From positions 1-51,713 of IMG/VR virus record IMGVR_UViG_3300034980_000806: a stretch of DNA of 51,713 nt. One strand, 5' to 3'. Positions 9,487 to 17,725 of this stretch are shown piece after piece. The stretch comes from a virus. The translations under genes were made by a program, and so were the position numbers. The notes beneath the pieces are model-generated. The model had not been told where the DNA came from, did no database searches, and saw only the letters and a program-made list of their open reading frames with translations. Numbering within the stretch: the first letter of the stretch is position 1; each line of letters starts with the position of its first letter.

Positions 9487-9630
9487 TTAGGTGAGAGGGC
9501 TGAGGCCCAGCGCGTCCTCTAGACGGGCTAGCCGCCGCTGCAGCAGAAGCTCTTTCTCGTCCGGCGGGACAACAGGATCGGGCACAGGCGCGCCCGGCCC
9601 GTCATCAGCCTCTTCGGTTTCGGTGGTCAT
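9487..9630 (-). CDS. Small acidic/Pro-rich protein, 47 residues
   Basis: A short gene with AAGGGAA upstream of its ATG and tight spacing to both neighbours. The product has an acidic, Pro-rich first half and a charged helical second half (DEKELLLQRRLARLEDAL). I do not recognise it. Its place after the tape measure gene suggests a small tail-assembly factor. Confidence 0.55.
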   Translation of the reverse strand: MTTETEEADDGPGAPVPDPVVPPDEKELLLQRRLARLEDALGLSPLT

Positions 9631-9641
9631 GAGATTTCCCT

Positions 9642-12374
9642 TTAGGATCCCTGTCGGCGCAGGCCGTAGGCATCTTCCAGCGCTTGAGACATAGGGCCGT
9701 TACCCCAGATATCGGCCACATACACGGTTGCCATCTGATCGCCGTTGTCGTCGCGACTTTGCTCGACCTCTCCAGCGCGAGATCTGTCCTGCACCAGATT
9801 TACCACCAGGTTGGTCTGAGCTGCTGCCGGAGCCTGGGCGCTGCCAGACGACTGAGTCGAAACAACAGAGCTTCCCCCTCCAGCCACCGATACCCGCTCG
9901 TTCGAGTTGATCGCCTCCAGCAGAGCTCGGTTGCGCTTGGTGGCCGCGGCATTCACCACGAACTCGCCGTCACTCAGCCGGGCCATGATGCTGTCGGAGG
10001 TGCCGGTGCCGGCGCCAGACACATAGCCGCCGGTGGCGAAGCCTGGAAGGCTGACCGAACGGATCGATGCAACCTGGGCCATCTGCGCAGTGAGCGCAGC
10101 GCCTGCGGCCGCAATGCCGAGCGCAGGACCGACAATTGGGATGCCGGCCATTGCTGAGTAGGCATCACTCGCTGTTTTCGGGGCATTGATCAAGGCCTGA
10201 GCGATTGCCACGGCCTTCGAGACAGCAAACATCGCCTTGTAGGCAGAAGACTGCTCGCCTGCAAACGTTCCAACAACACTGGTCAGGTCGCTGAACATGT
10301 CCTGAGCGATGGCGATTCTAGCCATGCTCATTGCCTGCTCGTTCCTCATGGTATCGGCGGCACGCTGTTGCTCGAGCTGACGAATTGTCTCGTCATATTG
10401 AGCAGCATTCTCCACCTCAAGCTCGCGGTACTGCTGGTACATCGCTATCCGCTGGTCGTACCACGCCTGAAGCTGAGCATTCTCCTCGGCCATGCGTGTC
10501 AGTTCTGAGCTAGGCCCGCCGACCTCTGCCGAAATCACAGAGGTATTCGGCTTGCCGCTAAAGATCTGACCCTTGATCGATGAGTCGATACCTGCCCTGG
10601 CGATGTTGCCAGCCGGCCCCTGGATTCCTGTTGCTGCCGCTTTTTGCGCGTAGAGCTCTGCCAGGCTTTGACCTTTGACGTACTCTTCGTTGATCTGCTT
10701 CAGCCTGGCCAGGTGCTGATCCTGCCCCTGAACAATGGACGCATAGTTAATGGATGCCTGCGCCAATGCTTTGCTGTACTCACTCTGGCTGATTGCGCCA
10801 CGGTCCAGTGCAAATTGGAGCTGTTGCTGCTCTCTGGTGAGGGAGCGCACCGCTTGAGCGGCAGGGTCGTATTGCCCATACAGTTTGGCGAACAACCCCA
10901 GCGCCTCGGAGAGTCCTTTCTTTGCCTCGGCGGTAGCTTTTGCGTTTGCCGAACCGAGATCCTTAGCCGCCTTTTCTGCAGCAGCTTTCCGGTCTTTTTC
11001 CTCGGCGTACTGCAGCAGCAGCTTTTCCTGCTCTGGCAGAAGCTTGCCAAGCTCTCCAGTTTCAATGGCATACCTGACCTTGGCTGCCTCTGAGTTTTCC
11101 CCTTGTAGGGCGGCCTGCTTTTTCAGGCTGGCCAGCATTTTTTCGTATTCAGCGTTAACGACCGCGGCAGGCTCTTCGCCTTTTGGCTTCTGCGCACCAG
11201 TCCCGGCTGCTGCTGACTCCATCTTGCTTACGATCGCTCTGATCGCAGTGGACTTCCCCTCAAGCTCTTTGATCTCGGCATCAATCTCTGCGCGGTCGTA
11301 GAACTTGAACTTGAAAAAGACCGTATCAGCCGGGTTATCCTTTGCCAGCTTTGACCTTGCGTTCTGCAGGTCACGAATATCGGCCATGGTGACGCTGAGC
11401 TCGTTGTTCAGCCCGGCTACGGTTTGCTTGTCCTTGCGGAAAAAGTCCAGAAACTCGCCGGAGTTGAACCCATCCATGGCGCGTGCCAGCGCTGCAATCC
11501 CGCCAGCTAGCCTACTGCTTGCCCCGGTAGCCTCGTCCAGCCTGCCAACAGTGGTGATCAAGGCGTTATTGAAAGAGGTGATCGCTTGGCTGACGGTAAG
11601 GGTCATGGCCGAACTTAGTTCGTCGACCTTGTCTTTCTGATTTTGGAGGGCCTTAACCACTGCTTCGGATGTCAGCTTACCTTCTGCGCCCATTGCCCTT
11701 AGTTGGCCGATCGTTACTCCAAGGCCGCGAGCGATTGCCTGGGCCAGGGCCGGCGTCTGCTCCATGATCGAGTTCAATTCGTCGCCGCGTAGCGTTCCGG
11801 ATGCCAGCGCCTGGCCAAATTGAACCATAGCCGCATCGGCGGCCTGAGCACTGGCGCCGCTGAGTGCGACCGTTTTCGCCACCGTCTCGGTGACGCTGGC
11901 CACATCAGAGAAGTCGAGCCCGAGCTGTCGTGCGTTTTGTGCAACCCGCTGATAGACCTGGGCAGTAACCTCGAGCGACTGCCGTGAGTTCTGGGCGACC
12001 AGGTAAACCGATTCCTGGGCGAACGCCAGCTGCTCTGCGCTTTCAGTTACCAATCGCAGCCGGTTTGTCAGGTTTACGTACTGCTCAGCGGCTGCTGCAA
12101 TTTTCGCAACACTGAACGCCGCCGCAATTGGTCCGGCCAGTCCAGTGACTGCCGAAGCAAGTCGGTCTGTCTGGCCTTCCAGAGTTCTGACTTTAGAGGC
12201 GCTTGTTGACGCCTGATTGCCCATCTCACGGATACCGGCCTCGACCCTATCCATCGCCGGGTCAACACGGTTGCCGGCTGACTCCAAGGCACTCAAGTCC
12301 TTGGTCATCGCTCGGGTGTCACGCTGAGCACCTCTGGAGTCGATCGTAACCGCCAGGCGAGACTCTTGGTTCAT
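9642..12374 (-). CDS. Tape measure protein
   Basis: This is a 910-residue protein with the TMP N-terminal domain pattern (SVYLVAQNSRQSLEVTAQVY through MEQTPALAQAIARGLGV), long Ala/Gln/Lys-rich coiled-coil stretches, and a hydrophobic segment near residues 720-780 that would enter the host membrane. It fixes tail length and is ejected ahead of the DNA. Length predicts a tail of about 0.13-0.14 micrometres by the usual rule of 1.5 angstrom per residue. The ATG at 12374 is chosen over a GTG five codons upstream because GGAG lies seven bases before it. Confidence 0.9.
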   Translation of the reverse strand: MNQESRLAVTIDSRGAQRDTRAMTKDLSALESAGNRVDPAMDRVEAGIREMGNQASTSASKVRTLEGQTDRLASAVTGLAGPIAAAFSVAKIAAAAEQYVNLTNRLRLVTESAEQLAFAQESVYLVAQNSRQSLEVTAQVYQRVAQNARQLGLDFSDVASVTETVAKTVALSGASAQAADAAMVQFGQALASGTLRGDELNSIMEQTPALAQAIARGLGVTIGQLRAMGAEGKLTSEAVVKALQNQKDKVDELSSAMTLTVSQAITSFNNALITTVGRLDEATGASSRLAGGIAALARAMDGFNSGEFLDFFRKDKQTVAGLNNELSVTMADIRDLQNARSKLAKDNPADTVFFKFKFYDRAEIDAEIKELEGKSTAIRAIVSKMESAAAGTGAQKPKGEEPAAVVNAEYEKMLASLKKQAALQGENSEAAKVRYAIETGELGKLLPEQEKLLLQYAEEKDRKAAAEKAAKDLGSANAKATAEAKKGLSEALGLFAKLYGQYDPAAQAVRSLTREQQQLQFALDRGAISQSEYSKALAQASINYASIVQGQDQHLARLKQINEEYVKGQSLAELYAQKAAATGIQGPAGNIARAGIDSSIKGQIFSGKPNTSVISAEVGGPSSELTRMAEENAQLQAWYDQRIAMYQQYRELEVENAAQYDETIRQLEQQRAADTMRNEQAMSMARIAIAQDMFSDLTSVVGTFAGEQSSAYKAMFAVSKAVAIAQALINAPKTASDAYSAMAGIPIVGPALGIAAAGAALTAQMAQVASIRSVSLPGFATGGYVSGAGTGTSDSIMARLSDGEFVVNAAATKRNRALLEAINSNERVSVAGGGSSVVSTQSSGSAQAPAAAQTNLVVNLVQDRSRAGEVEQSRDDNGDQMATVYVADIWGNGPMSQALEDAYGLRRQGS

Positions 12375-12389
12375 ACAAACTCCGGGCAC

Positions 12390-12412
12390 AAAAAAGCCCG
12401 CACTTGGCGGGC
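12390..12412 (-). terminator. Intrinsic terminator before the tape measure gene
   Basis: The stem GCCCGC / GCGGGC with loop ACTTG is followed on the minus strand by TTTTTT. It is nearly the same element as the one before the tailspike and ends about 16 bases from the tape measure start codon. Confidence 0.7.
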
Positions 12413-12429
12413 TTCGGTTGAATGTCTGC

Positions 12430-12726
12430 TCAGTCTGCGACCGGCTCTAGGTCTGAGGAACAGTGCTTGCACTTGATGGCTTCTCGCTGAACCACCTCGG
12501 CGCAGTAAGGGCACTTCCTATAGCTGGCGGATGACCCAAACTTTTTGGCAATTTCTATGCTTTTTGCGTCATCAACGCCGACTGGATTTACCAGCCAGAT
12601 GGCAATCAGGGCAAAGATTGAGAACAGGAATCCAAGCACGAACCATGCGCCGGTGCTGCGTCCTTTCTGCTTGGCGAAGTACGCTGTCACAGCGGCGACC
12701 GCCAGCCAAACAATCAAAATCTCCAT
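12430..12726 (-). CDS. Membrane protein with C-terminal zinc ribbon
   Basis: This 98-residue protein has two predicted membrane segments (about 2-18 and 27-47) and a cytoplasmic zinc ribbon, CPYCAEV followed by CKHCSSDL. It is not a structural tail protein by any sign; it sits between the tail chaperone and tape measure genes, where those two are normally adjacent, and is followed by its own terminator. A membrane protein inserted there could be a superinfection-exclusion or lysis-timing moron. That function is inference only. The start has GGAGGGGCTC upstream. Confidence 0.65.
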   Translation of the reverse strand: MEILIVWLAVAAVTAYFAKQKGRSTGAWFVLGFLFSIFALIAIWLVNPVGVDDAKSIEIAKKFGSSASYRKCPYCAEVVQREAIKCKHCSSDLEPVAD

Positions 12727-12780
12727 GAGCCCCTCCTGAGTCGATGGCTAAATTTACCACCCACTCGTGACCTGGCGCTA

Positions 12781-13143
12781 TCAGCGCGGCTTTTGAGTTC
12801 TTGATTTTTCAGTCTGGCTTTCCTGCTCCTGGCTCCAACGCCTCCTGAACTCCTCGTCGAGAGCAAATATTGCGCCGTCAAACTCTTCGCGGCATATCAC
12901 CGATGGGTAGCGGTCGAGGTATTCAGCAATCGCGGCTGGCGCAATTGGGGCTGGAGCACCGACCATGCCGACGTACTGGCGTGATTTTCCAATGTGCCCA
13001 TAGGCCTCAAGTATCTCAGCAACCACGCCGTCGATCAGCGGTGCCTCCTGGGCACTCAGCCCGAGGCGCTCATGCTTCCAGCGCTTCTTCTCGTTCTCCG
13101 GCCCGGCCCAGTCCCTACCCCAGCGATATGCCGCTACTGCTTT
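12781..13143 (-). CDS. Tail assembly chaperone T-type extension (read by -1 frameshift)
   Basis: An open frame that continues the tail chaperone in the -1 frame, about 119 residues beyond the shift, with a C-terminal part ending in a charged tail. It has no convincing start of its own: the first GTG (13026) is 17 bases from the nearest AGGAGG, too far for normal use. In lambda-type phages the G gene is followed by a T segment made only by -1 frameshifting, and the GT fusion binds tape measure and tail tube proteins. The fusion here would be 264 residues. The reading frame stays open well upstream of the G stop, as such a fusion requires. Confidence 0.65.
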   Translation of the reverse strand, partial: KAVAAYRWGRDWAGPENEKKRWKHERLGLSAQEAPLIDGVVAEILEAYGHIGKSRQYVGMVGAPAPIAPAAIAEYLDRYPSVICREEFDGAIFALDEEFRRRWSQEQESQTEKSRTQKPR

Positions 13144-13574
13144 ACCGCTGTTTCTGCTGCCCGCTCCTTGGCCCTGGTCATGATGTCCAGTGCAGCCCGG
13201 ACAACAATCCAGTAAACGTCAGGCATCATCTTGAGCAGTTCGACGCCGAGCTTTGGACAGTACTGGGCCGGGACGCCAGGGTTATCAGCAACGTCCACAC
13301 CCTGCCAATCCTTGATCAAGTGGCGCGCTGCCAATTCAAAGTACAGGTCATCGCCCGATTCGATCTCGACCTCCGCCACCGCATCCAGGCTGAAGTCTTT
13401 GGTTCCCGCTTTGGTCTGAAGGTCGATGGAATCCAGATGACGCTGAATGATGGCCTTGTGCGACTTGAACATCGGATTACCGAAGGATGCTACAAGCAGT
13501 TTTGCACCTGGCGCAAAGTCGACCCAGCGCTGACCCTCGATATCCAGTTCAGGCTTCTTGATGGTGATACCCAT
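13134..13574 (-). CDS. Tail assembly chaperone (lambda G-like)
   Basis: This is a 146-residue protein lying between the tail tube gene and the tape measure gene, the fixed position of tail assembly chaperones. It contains GITIKKPELDIEGQRW near the N terminus, a mostly helical middle and a basic C terminus. It should coat the tape measure during tail assembly and be absent from mature virions. Its stop codon is followed by an overlapping open frame that supplies the T-type extension. Confidence 0.75.
   Translation of the reverse strand: MGITIKKPELDIEGQRWVDFAPGAKLLVASFGNPMFKSHKAIIQRHLDSIDLQTKAGTKDFSLDAVAEVEIESGDDLYFELAARHLIKDWQGVDVADNPGVPAQYCPKLGVELLKMMPDVYWIVVRAALDIMTRAKERAAETAVKQ
13140..13146 (-). 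other. Candidate -1 ribosomal slippage site
   Basis: On the minus strand the seven bases are GGTAAAG, read GTA AAG in the G frame, two codons before the TAG stop. It differs by one base from the lambda GGGAAAG site. The AAG to AAA re-pairing is perfect, while the P-site re-pairing is poor. A small hairpin (AGCG / CGCT) follows. The exact shift point is not certain. Confidence 0.4.
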
Positions 13575-13590
13575 GGTATTCCTCTGCGGT

Positions 13591-13625
13591 AAAAGGCCCG
13601 ACGCACACCGCAGGGCGCGCCGGGC
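13591..13625 (-). terminator. Hairpin between tail tube and tail chaperone genes
   Basis: A GC-rich stem (GCCCG / CGGGC with further inner pairing) is followed on the minus strand by TTTT. It could lower the amount of chaperone made relative to tail tube protein. Confidence 0.5.
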
Positions 13626-13631
13626 AAAGGC

Positions 13632-14801
13632 TTAAGCGGTGACGGTGACAGCGCAGGTGTCGGTCTTGGTGCCGTCTGCAGCGCTGGTTGCCGTGATGGT
13701 AGCGGTGCCGACGGTCAGCCCCTTGACCAGACCGGTCTCGCTCACGCTCGCGATGGCCGGGGCGGAACTGGTCCAGGTGACTTGCTGGCTGGCACCGGCA
13801 GGGGTGACCACGACCTCCAGGTCGCGAGTTGCGCCAACGGCCAGGCTCACGGTGGCCGGGGTGACATCCACGGCGGCCACAACGATCGGCGCCGGCAGGC
13901 GGGTGATGGTCGGGGCCACGCGGCGGGCGGTGTAGTTCAGCTCCACCTGGATGATGTCGGTCGAGCCGCCATCAGGCCAGTCAGCGGTCACTTCCATCTC
14001 GGGGATCAGGAAGTTGTACCCGCCGTCGGCGTTGCCGATGGTGAATTCCAGGCTGATCGCGTCGTTACCCTTCTGGGCCTTCCACAGTTCGTAGGCCATC
14101 TTCGACCAGCTGATGGTGATCGAGCCGGACGGGGTGAACGTGGTGGCGATGATGTTGCCCGGGTACGGGTTGCCGTTGCCGATACAGCGCTGGGTCTGCA
14201 CGTTGTTGTCGAACTGCAGGTTGAAGCTGTCGACGCAGGCGTTGTCCTCGCCCACCTGGACGCCGTTGATCTTCAGGCCGCTGATGTCCTTGAAGCTGAA
14301 GCGGCGCTGGCTAGCCTCGGGTTGGGCGTTGATGATGAACGACGTGTTGTCGCCCTTGTCGTCCCAGGAGCGCGCCGCCATGGTCATGGTGACCGTGACC
14401 TCGTTGTCGCCCGGGAAATCGAAGTTCATGTTGGCGACTTGAACGCCGCGGGCGATGGCCGACACGCCGATGTCGGTAGCGTAGGAGGCAATCGAGAAGG
14501 TGATACGGTCGTCACCCATGGTCAGGGTATTGCCCGCCCAGGCCTTGCCGAAGCAGGAGGCCATGAACTCGTCCAGCGCGCCGAAGCGCCACTTGGTCTC
14601 GATGTCGCCGCCCACGTCCACGGTGGTCTGGGCAGTGCCCTGCGACATGCGGGTGAAGCCGATTTCGTTGTTCTCTTCCGAGTTGAAGGTCGGCATCAGG
14701 CCGTTGCTGATTCGCGTCAGTACGTTCCAGTCGCCGGCCGGGGTCACGCCCGGGGTTACTTCTTTGATCCAGGCCAGCTGGACCTTGGCTCCGCTCGACA
14801 T
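13632..14801 (-). CDS. Major tail tube protein with C-terminal Big_2 Ig-like domain
   Basis: This is a 389-residue tail tube protein. The first 300 or so residues are the tube fold (start MSSGAKVQLAWIKEVTPG; inner segments DVGGDIETKW and SLEFTIG), and the last 80 (VDVTPATVSLAVGATRDLEV to the end) are a bacterial Ig-like domain of the Big_2 type, with WTSSAPAIASVS and GTATITATS motifs. Such domains decorate tail surfaces in lambda V-type proteins and bind carbohydrates weakly. The ATG follows AGGAG by seven bases. Confidence 0.85.
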   Translation of the reverse strand: MSSGAKVQLAWIKEVTPGVTPAGDWNVLTRISNGLMPTFNSEENNEIGFTRMSQGTAQTTVDVGGDIETKWRFGALDEFMASCFGKAWAGNTLTMGDDRITFSIASYATDIGVSAIARGVQVANMNFDFPGDNEVTVTMTMAARSWDDKGDNTSFIINAQPEASQRRFSFKDISGLKINGVQVGEDNACVDSFNLQFDNNVQTQRCIGNGNPYPGNIIATTFTPSGSITISWSKMAYELWKAQKGNDAISLEFTIGNADGGYNFLIPEMEVTADWPDGGSTDIIQVELNYTARRVAPTITRLPAPIVVAAVDVTPATVSLAVGATRDLEVVVTPAGASQQVTWTSSAPAIASVSETGLVKGLTVGTATITATSAADGTKTDTCAVTVTA

Positions 14802-14825
14802 GCGGTTTCTCCTATCGATAGGCGT

Positions 14826-14847
14826 AAAAAAACCGCCATGTGGCGGT
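14826..14847 (-). terminator. Intrinsic terminator before the tail tube gene
   Basis: A seven-base-pair perfect stem (ACCGCCA / TGGCGGT) is followed on the minus strand by a T run, just 25 bases upstream of the tail tube start codon. Confidence 0.7.
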
Positions 14848-14860
14848 GCAAGTGGCGGGC

Positions 14861-15268
14861 TCAGTAGGCCCGGTATGGGATCGACACGTTCACCTGATAC
14901 CAGCCATGGCCGTCATCACCGATCGTGCTGGCCGAAGCCGCGTAGCACTCAAACGGCCCGGTCGGGTCGCTGTAGAACTCGAAATGCTGCACCAGCGTGT
15001 CGGCGGCCTTGGTAATAGCCAGGGTGCCCTTATAGCTGGGCACGAACAGCTGGATCATGATGATGCCGGTGCGGCGCACGCACGGGCCGATGCCGACCTC
15101 GGGCGCACTGGACAGCCCTGGCACATCCGCCAGCCTGGCCCAGATCGGCTTGCCGGCCGGGTTGAAAGGCCCTTGCGGTGGGTTTGGGTAGTCCACAGCA
15201 TCAGCGGGAATGCCCGCCCACTGCGCCATGCGGCCGGTGACGATGGCCCGGATTTGTTCGAAGGTCAT
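14861..15268 (-). CDS. Tail terminator protein (lambda U-like)
   Basis: A 135-residue protein starting TFEQIRAIVTGRMAQWAG and containing VPGLSSAPEVGIGPCVRRTGI; this resembles the DUF4128 / lambda U group that caps the tail tube at the head-proximal end. Its place just before the tail tube gene agrees. The start overlaps the previous gene by four bases. Confidence 0.65.
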   Translation of the reverse strand: MTFEQIRAIVTGRMAQWAGIPADAVDYPNPPQGPFNPAGKPIWARLADVPGLSSAPEVGIGPCVRRTGIIMIQLFVPSYKGTLAITKAADTLVQHFEFYSDPTGPFECYAASASTIGDDGHGWYQVNVSIPYRAY

Positions 15269-15651
15269 GAGTAGGCCTGCGATACGCTGTTGAACGACAC
15301 CGCGTAGATGCCGGCGGGGGCCTGCTGGGAGTGCCCATCCTCAAGCGGTACCGCATATGGGAGGTTGTTCTGGATGAACACCTGCGTGTAAGGCTCAAGC
15401 CCGGTCATCACCCTGACGCCCTGCTGGATGGTATCCGAGCCGGTCGGGTCGACATTCACGCTGCTGGTGTACACGGGCGCGCCCACGCTGACGATGTTGT
15501 TACCCAGGAACCGCCCAGTGTCGACTGGCGACCGCAGGACGATCTCGTTGAGCATCGCCAGGGCAATGACGCGCACGCGCTGCGTCAGGGCCTCTTCGAC
15601 CAGGCCGGCGAACAGGCTTGGTGGTGTGCTCCATCCCCTGCTCTTGGCCAT
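15265..15651 (-). CDS. Tail completion / neck protein (lambda Z- or HK97 gp10-like)
   Basis: This 128-residue protein contains the HK97 gp10-type core: RSPVDTGRFLGNN, then an aromatic segment with NNLPYAVPLEDGHSQQAPAG. These proteins help join tail to head. Neighbouring genes are the head-closure candidate and the tail terminator, the standard order. Confidence 0.7.
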   Translation of the reverse strand: MAKSRGWSTPPSLFAGLVEEALTQRVRVIALAMLNEIVLRSPVDTGRFLGNNIVSVGAPVYTSSVNVDPTGSDTIQQGVRVMTGLEPYTQVFIQNNLPYAVPLEDGHSQQAPAGIYAVSFNSVSQAYS

Positions 15652-15653
15652 GG

Positions 15654-16037
15654 CTACTTCCTCAGCTGCAATCTGTAGGTGGCCGAAGCCGGGTCTGCGC
15701 GCACTGACTTGACCAGGTAGACCACCTGCTTGGACCGTTCCATCAGATCGGGAGCGGTGATCTTGTGCCCAACATCCGGGGTATCGGTGACCTCGTTGGC
15801 AAGCGCGGTGAGGCGCAGGTCACCGACCAGGATGTTGATGTTGTCGATCCGGCTGTCTTCGTACCGCGAAAGCACGCCCCGCCCCGAATACGTCACGGGC
15901 TGGGCCGTGGTTTCCTCGGTGACAGGATCAACCACGCCGGGACCCATGTACTCGCCCGTGAAGGCCAGCACCGCGTCGGCCAGGTCCGTATTGAAAGCAT
16001 CGGCCAGGTCGGCCTGCAGTTCATCGCGAAGTCCCAT
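15654..16037 (-). CDS. Probable head closure / stopper protein
   Basis: A 127-residue protein with the order and size of a head-tail joining protein (beta-rich middle TYSGRGVLSRYED, GDLRLTALANEV). Related genes are sometimes misnamed after unrelated kinases in databases. The function comes from position between the adaptor and tail completion genes. Confidence 0.55.
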   Translation of the reverse strand: MGLRDELQADLADAFNTDLADAVLAFTGEYMGPGVVDPVTEETTAQPVTYSGRGVLSRYEDSRIDNINILVGDLRLTALANEVTDTPDVGHKITAPDLMERSKQVVYLVKSVRADPASATYRLQLRK

Positions 16038-16038
16038 A

Positions 16039-16410
16039 TCAGCACCTTACGATCTTGGTCTGGCCGCTGCTGTTCAGGTAATGCGCCAGCAGCGCCAGGG
16101 CGAACGACTCGCCAGCGCTGATGGTGCGGGAGGATTCGGAGTAGGTTTTGCTGCTCGAAACCCCGTCAGCGTTGACCGACTTGCTCAGCACGCCGGTCTC
16201 CTTGCTGCCGTAGATGTTCCCTGCCGCAGCCTCCCGGGCAATCTCAGCGCCGGCCTGGATGACGTCGTCCGGTACCGGATCGAACTCAGGCAGGCCGAGA
16301 TTGGTGAGCCAGGTGTTGGCCATCAGCACCGCCCGGGCCTTCTGGTCGGCGGGCGCCCAGCCTGGCCCAAGCAGGGCGTCTACCTGCTCGACGGTGATGT
16401 AGATGGTCAT
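16039..16410 (-). CDS. Head-tail adaptor (DnaT-like / Ad1 family)
   Basis: A 123-residue protein with an N-terminal helical part (TIYITVEQVDALLGPGWA) and a SKTYSESS segment, matching small connector proteins that phage databases call DnaT-like or head-tail adaptor. It should sit beneath the portal and link it to the stopper. The start overlaps the stop of the previous gene by one base. Confidence 0.6.
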   Translation of the reverse strand: MTIYITVEQVDALLGPGWAPADQKARAVLMANTWLTNLGLPEFDPVPDDVIQAGAEIAREAAAGNIYGSKETGVLSKSVNADGVSSSKTYSESSRTISAGESFALALLAHYLNSSGQTKIVRC

Positions 16411-16706
16411 TACGCGGCCTCGTCCAGCAGCTTCTGGAGGTCTTCAAGGCTGGCGTCAGGGCTGAACTGCACGCCCTTTTCGTTCAAGTCGGCCTGCAGC
16501 TTTGCCTTCAGCTCGGCTTCTTCAGCGGCCTTCTTCTCGGCAGCGGACTTTCCAGCCTTCGAGCCTTTGGCCTCCTTCAGCGGATCTGGGTGCTCGTAGC
16601 CATCCGGCGCAAAGCGCGCATCGATGATCTTGTAGCCCTTCTGACGCAGTTCAGCCTTTCGCTCAGGGCTGACCGGGTGTTTCTCGTAAATCACTTTCTC
16701 GCTCAT
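16410..16706 (-). CDS. Small head-region protein with HeH/LEM-like end
   Basis: A 98-residue protein: a basic N-terminal part, a long Lys/Ala/Glu helix (residues about 45-75) and a C-terminal LNEKGVQFSPDASLEDLQKLL, which has the look of a HeH/LEM helix-extension-helix fold. It lies just after the capsid gene and may be a head accessory or DNA-contact protein. The function is not known. Confidence 0.55.
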   Translation of the reverse strand: MSEKVIYEKHPVSPERKAELRQKGYKIIDARFAPDGYEHPDPLKEAKGSKAGKSAAEKKAAEEAELKAKLQADLNEKGVQFSPDASLEDLQKLLDEAA

Positions 16707-16747
16707 GGCGATCTCCTGGGAAGGCGCCCCGGAGGGCGCGGTACCGG

Positions 16748-17716
16748 TTACTTGGTGGCGTCACCGATGGTCAGCACGCCGGCCGAGGCCTTGATGCTGT
16801 TCGCCACCAGGTCCCAGTTGGAGCCGGTCGCCAGTTCAGCGTCGGTCGGAGACTTGCCACCATTGGCGGTATCCCAGGTGTAGCCCTTGAGACCCATGCC
16901 GAAGGTATAGTCGGCCTGCATGGTGGTCTCGATGCGCTGGTTGCCGTTGGTGGTCTCGATGTTGGTGATCAGGTCGGAGCCATCCATCACCATCGCCGCA
17001 CCATCGGCCAGGCTCAGCACCTTCTGCTTGTCCGGGGTGCCGGACTCGAACAGCGCGGCGGCGTCGGTGATGATCACCGCCTTGCCCAGGATGTCGACCA
17101 CCTGCACGCCGCTGAACTGGAACAGGCGCTCGGCGTTGGCGAGGTTCTGGCCCATCAGCTTGTGGTACATGGCACCGGTCATGACCTGGGCAACCAGGCG
17201 CTGGGAGGCGTCACCGAACAGCGCGTGAGCGTTGTTGATGGCGACGTAGGTGATGCCGGCGGTGGCCGAGACATCGTTCACAGCGGTCGGCTGGTTGCCG
17301 ATGGCGGCCACCAGGGCGGCGATCGCAGTGTTCAGCTGGTCAGCCATGATCGATTCGGACAGGTTGCGGCTGATGACCTCCAGCGCTTCCTCCGGGTTCT
17401 TCTGCACCCAGGACAGCTGGGAAGGTTCCCAGATGATCGGGCCGAAGCCGCCGGCGATCTTCACCGAGTCGTACTGCTTCTGCGACAGCGGGGTAGAAGC
17501 CTGCGAGCTGTTGGCGGCATAGCGGTCGACGCGGCGTTGAGCGCCGTGCAGGCCAGCCCAGAAGGATTCCTGCAGGAAGTCTCCGTCGATGCCCTGGGTG
17601 GTGAGGCGGATGGCCCCGGCCGAGGCAGCGTTGAACTTCTCGACGTCCTGCTGCAGGGTCTCGATGGTGGTTTGCTTGAGGTATTCGTTGAACACCTTCA
17701 TGTTCGAGAGAGACAT
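16748..17716 (-). CDS. Major capsid protein (HK97 fold)
   Basis: This 322-residue protein fits capsid proteins of Pseudomonas siphophages by order (scaffold before, connectors after) and composition: an N-terminal arm (SLSNMKVFNEYLKQTTIETL), an A-domain-like middle and the segment YTFGMGLKGYTWDT near the C terminus. It is not fused to a protease or long delta domain, in line with the separate scaffold gene. GGAAACGATATG gives a good ribosome-binding site. Confidence 0.85.
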   Translation of the reverse strand: MSLSNMKVFNEYLKQTTIETLQQDVEKFNAASAGAIRLTTQGIDGDFLQESFWAGLHGAQRRVDRYAANSSQASTPLSQKQYDSVKIAGGFGPIIWEPSQLSWVQKNPEEALEVISRNLSESIMADQLNTAIAALVAAIGNQPTAVNDVSATAGITYVAINNAHALFGDASQRLVAQVMTGAMYHKLMGQNLANAERLFQFSGVQVVDILGKAVIITDAAALFESGTPDKQKVLSLADGAAMVMDGSDLITNIETTNGNQRIETTMQADYTFGMGLKGYTWDTANGGKSPTDAELATGSNWDLVANSIKASAGVLTIGDATK

Positions 17717-17725
17717 ATCGTTTCC

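Noticed and set aside
12781-13026. T-type chaperone frame as an independent gene from GTG 13026
   Set aside because: The nearest AGGAGG is 17 bases away and the frame is open far upstream, so frameshift fusion is preferred.
13782-14867. Plus-strand open frame of 361 residues inside the tail tube gene
   Set aside because: His/Gly/Val-rich shadow frame antisense to the tail tube protein.
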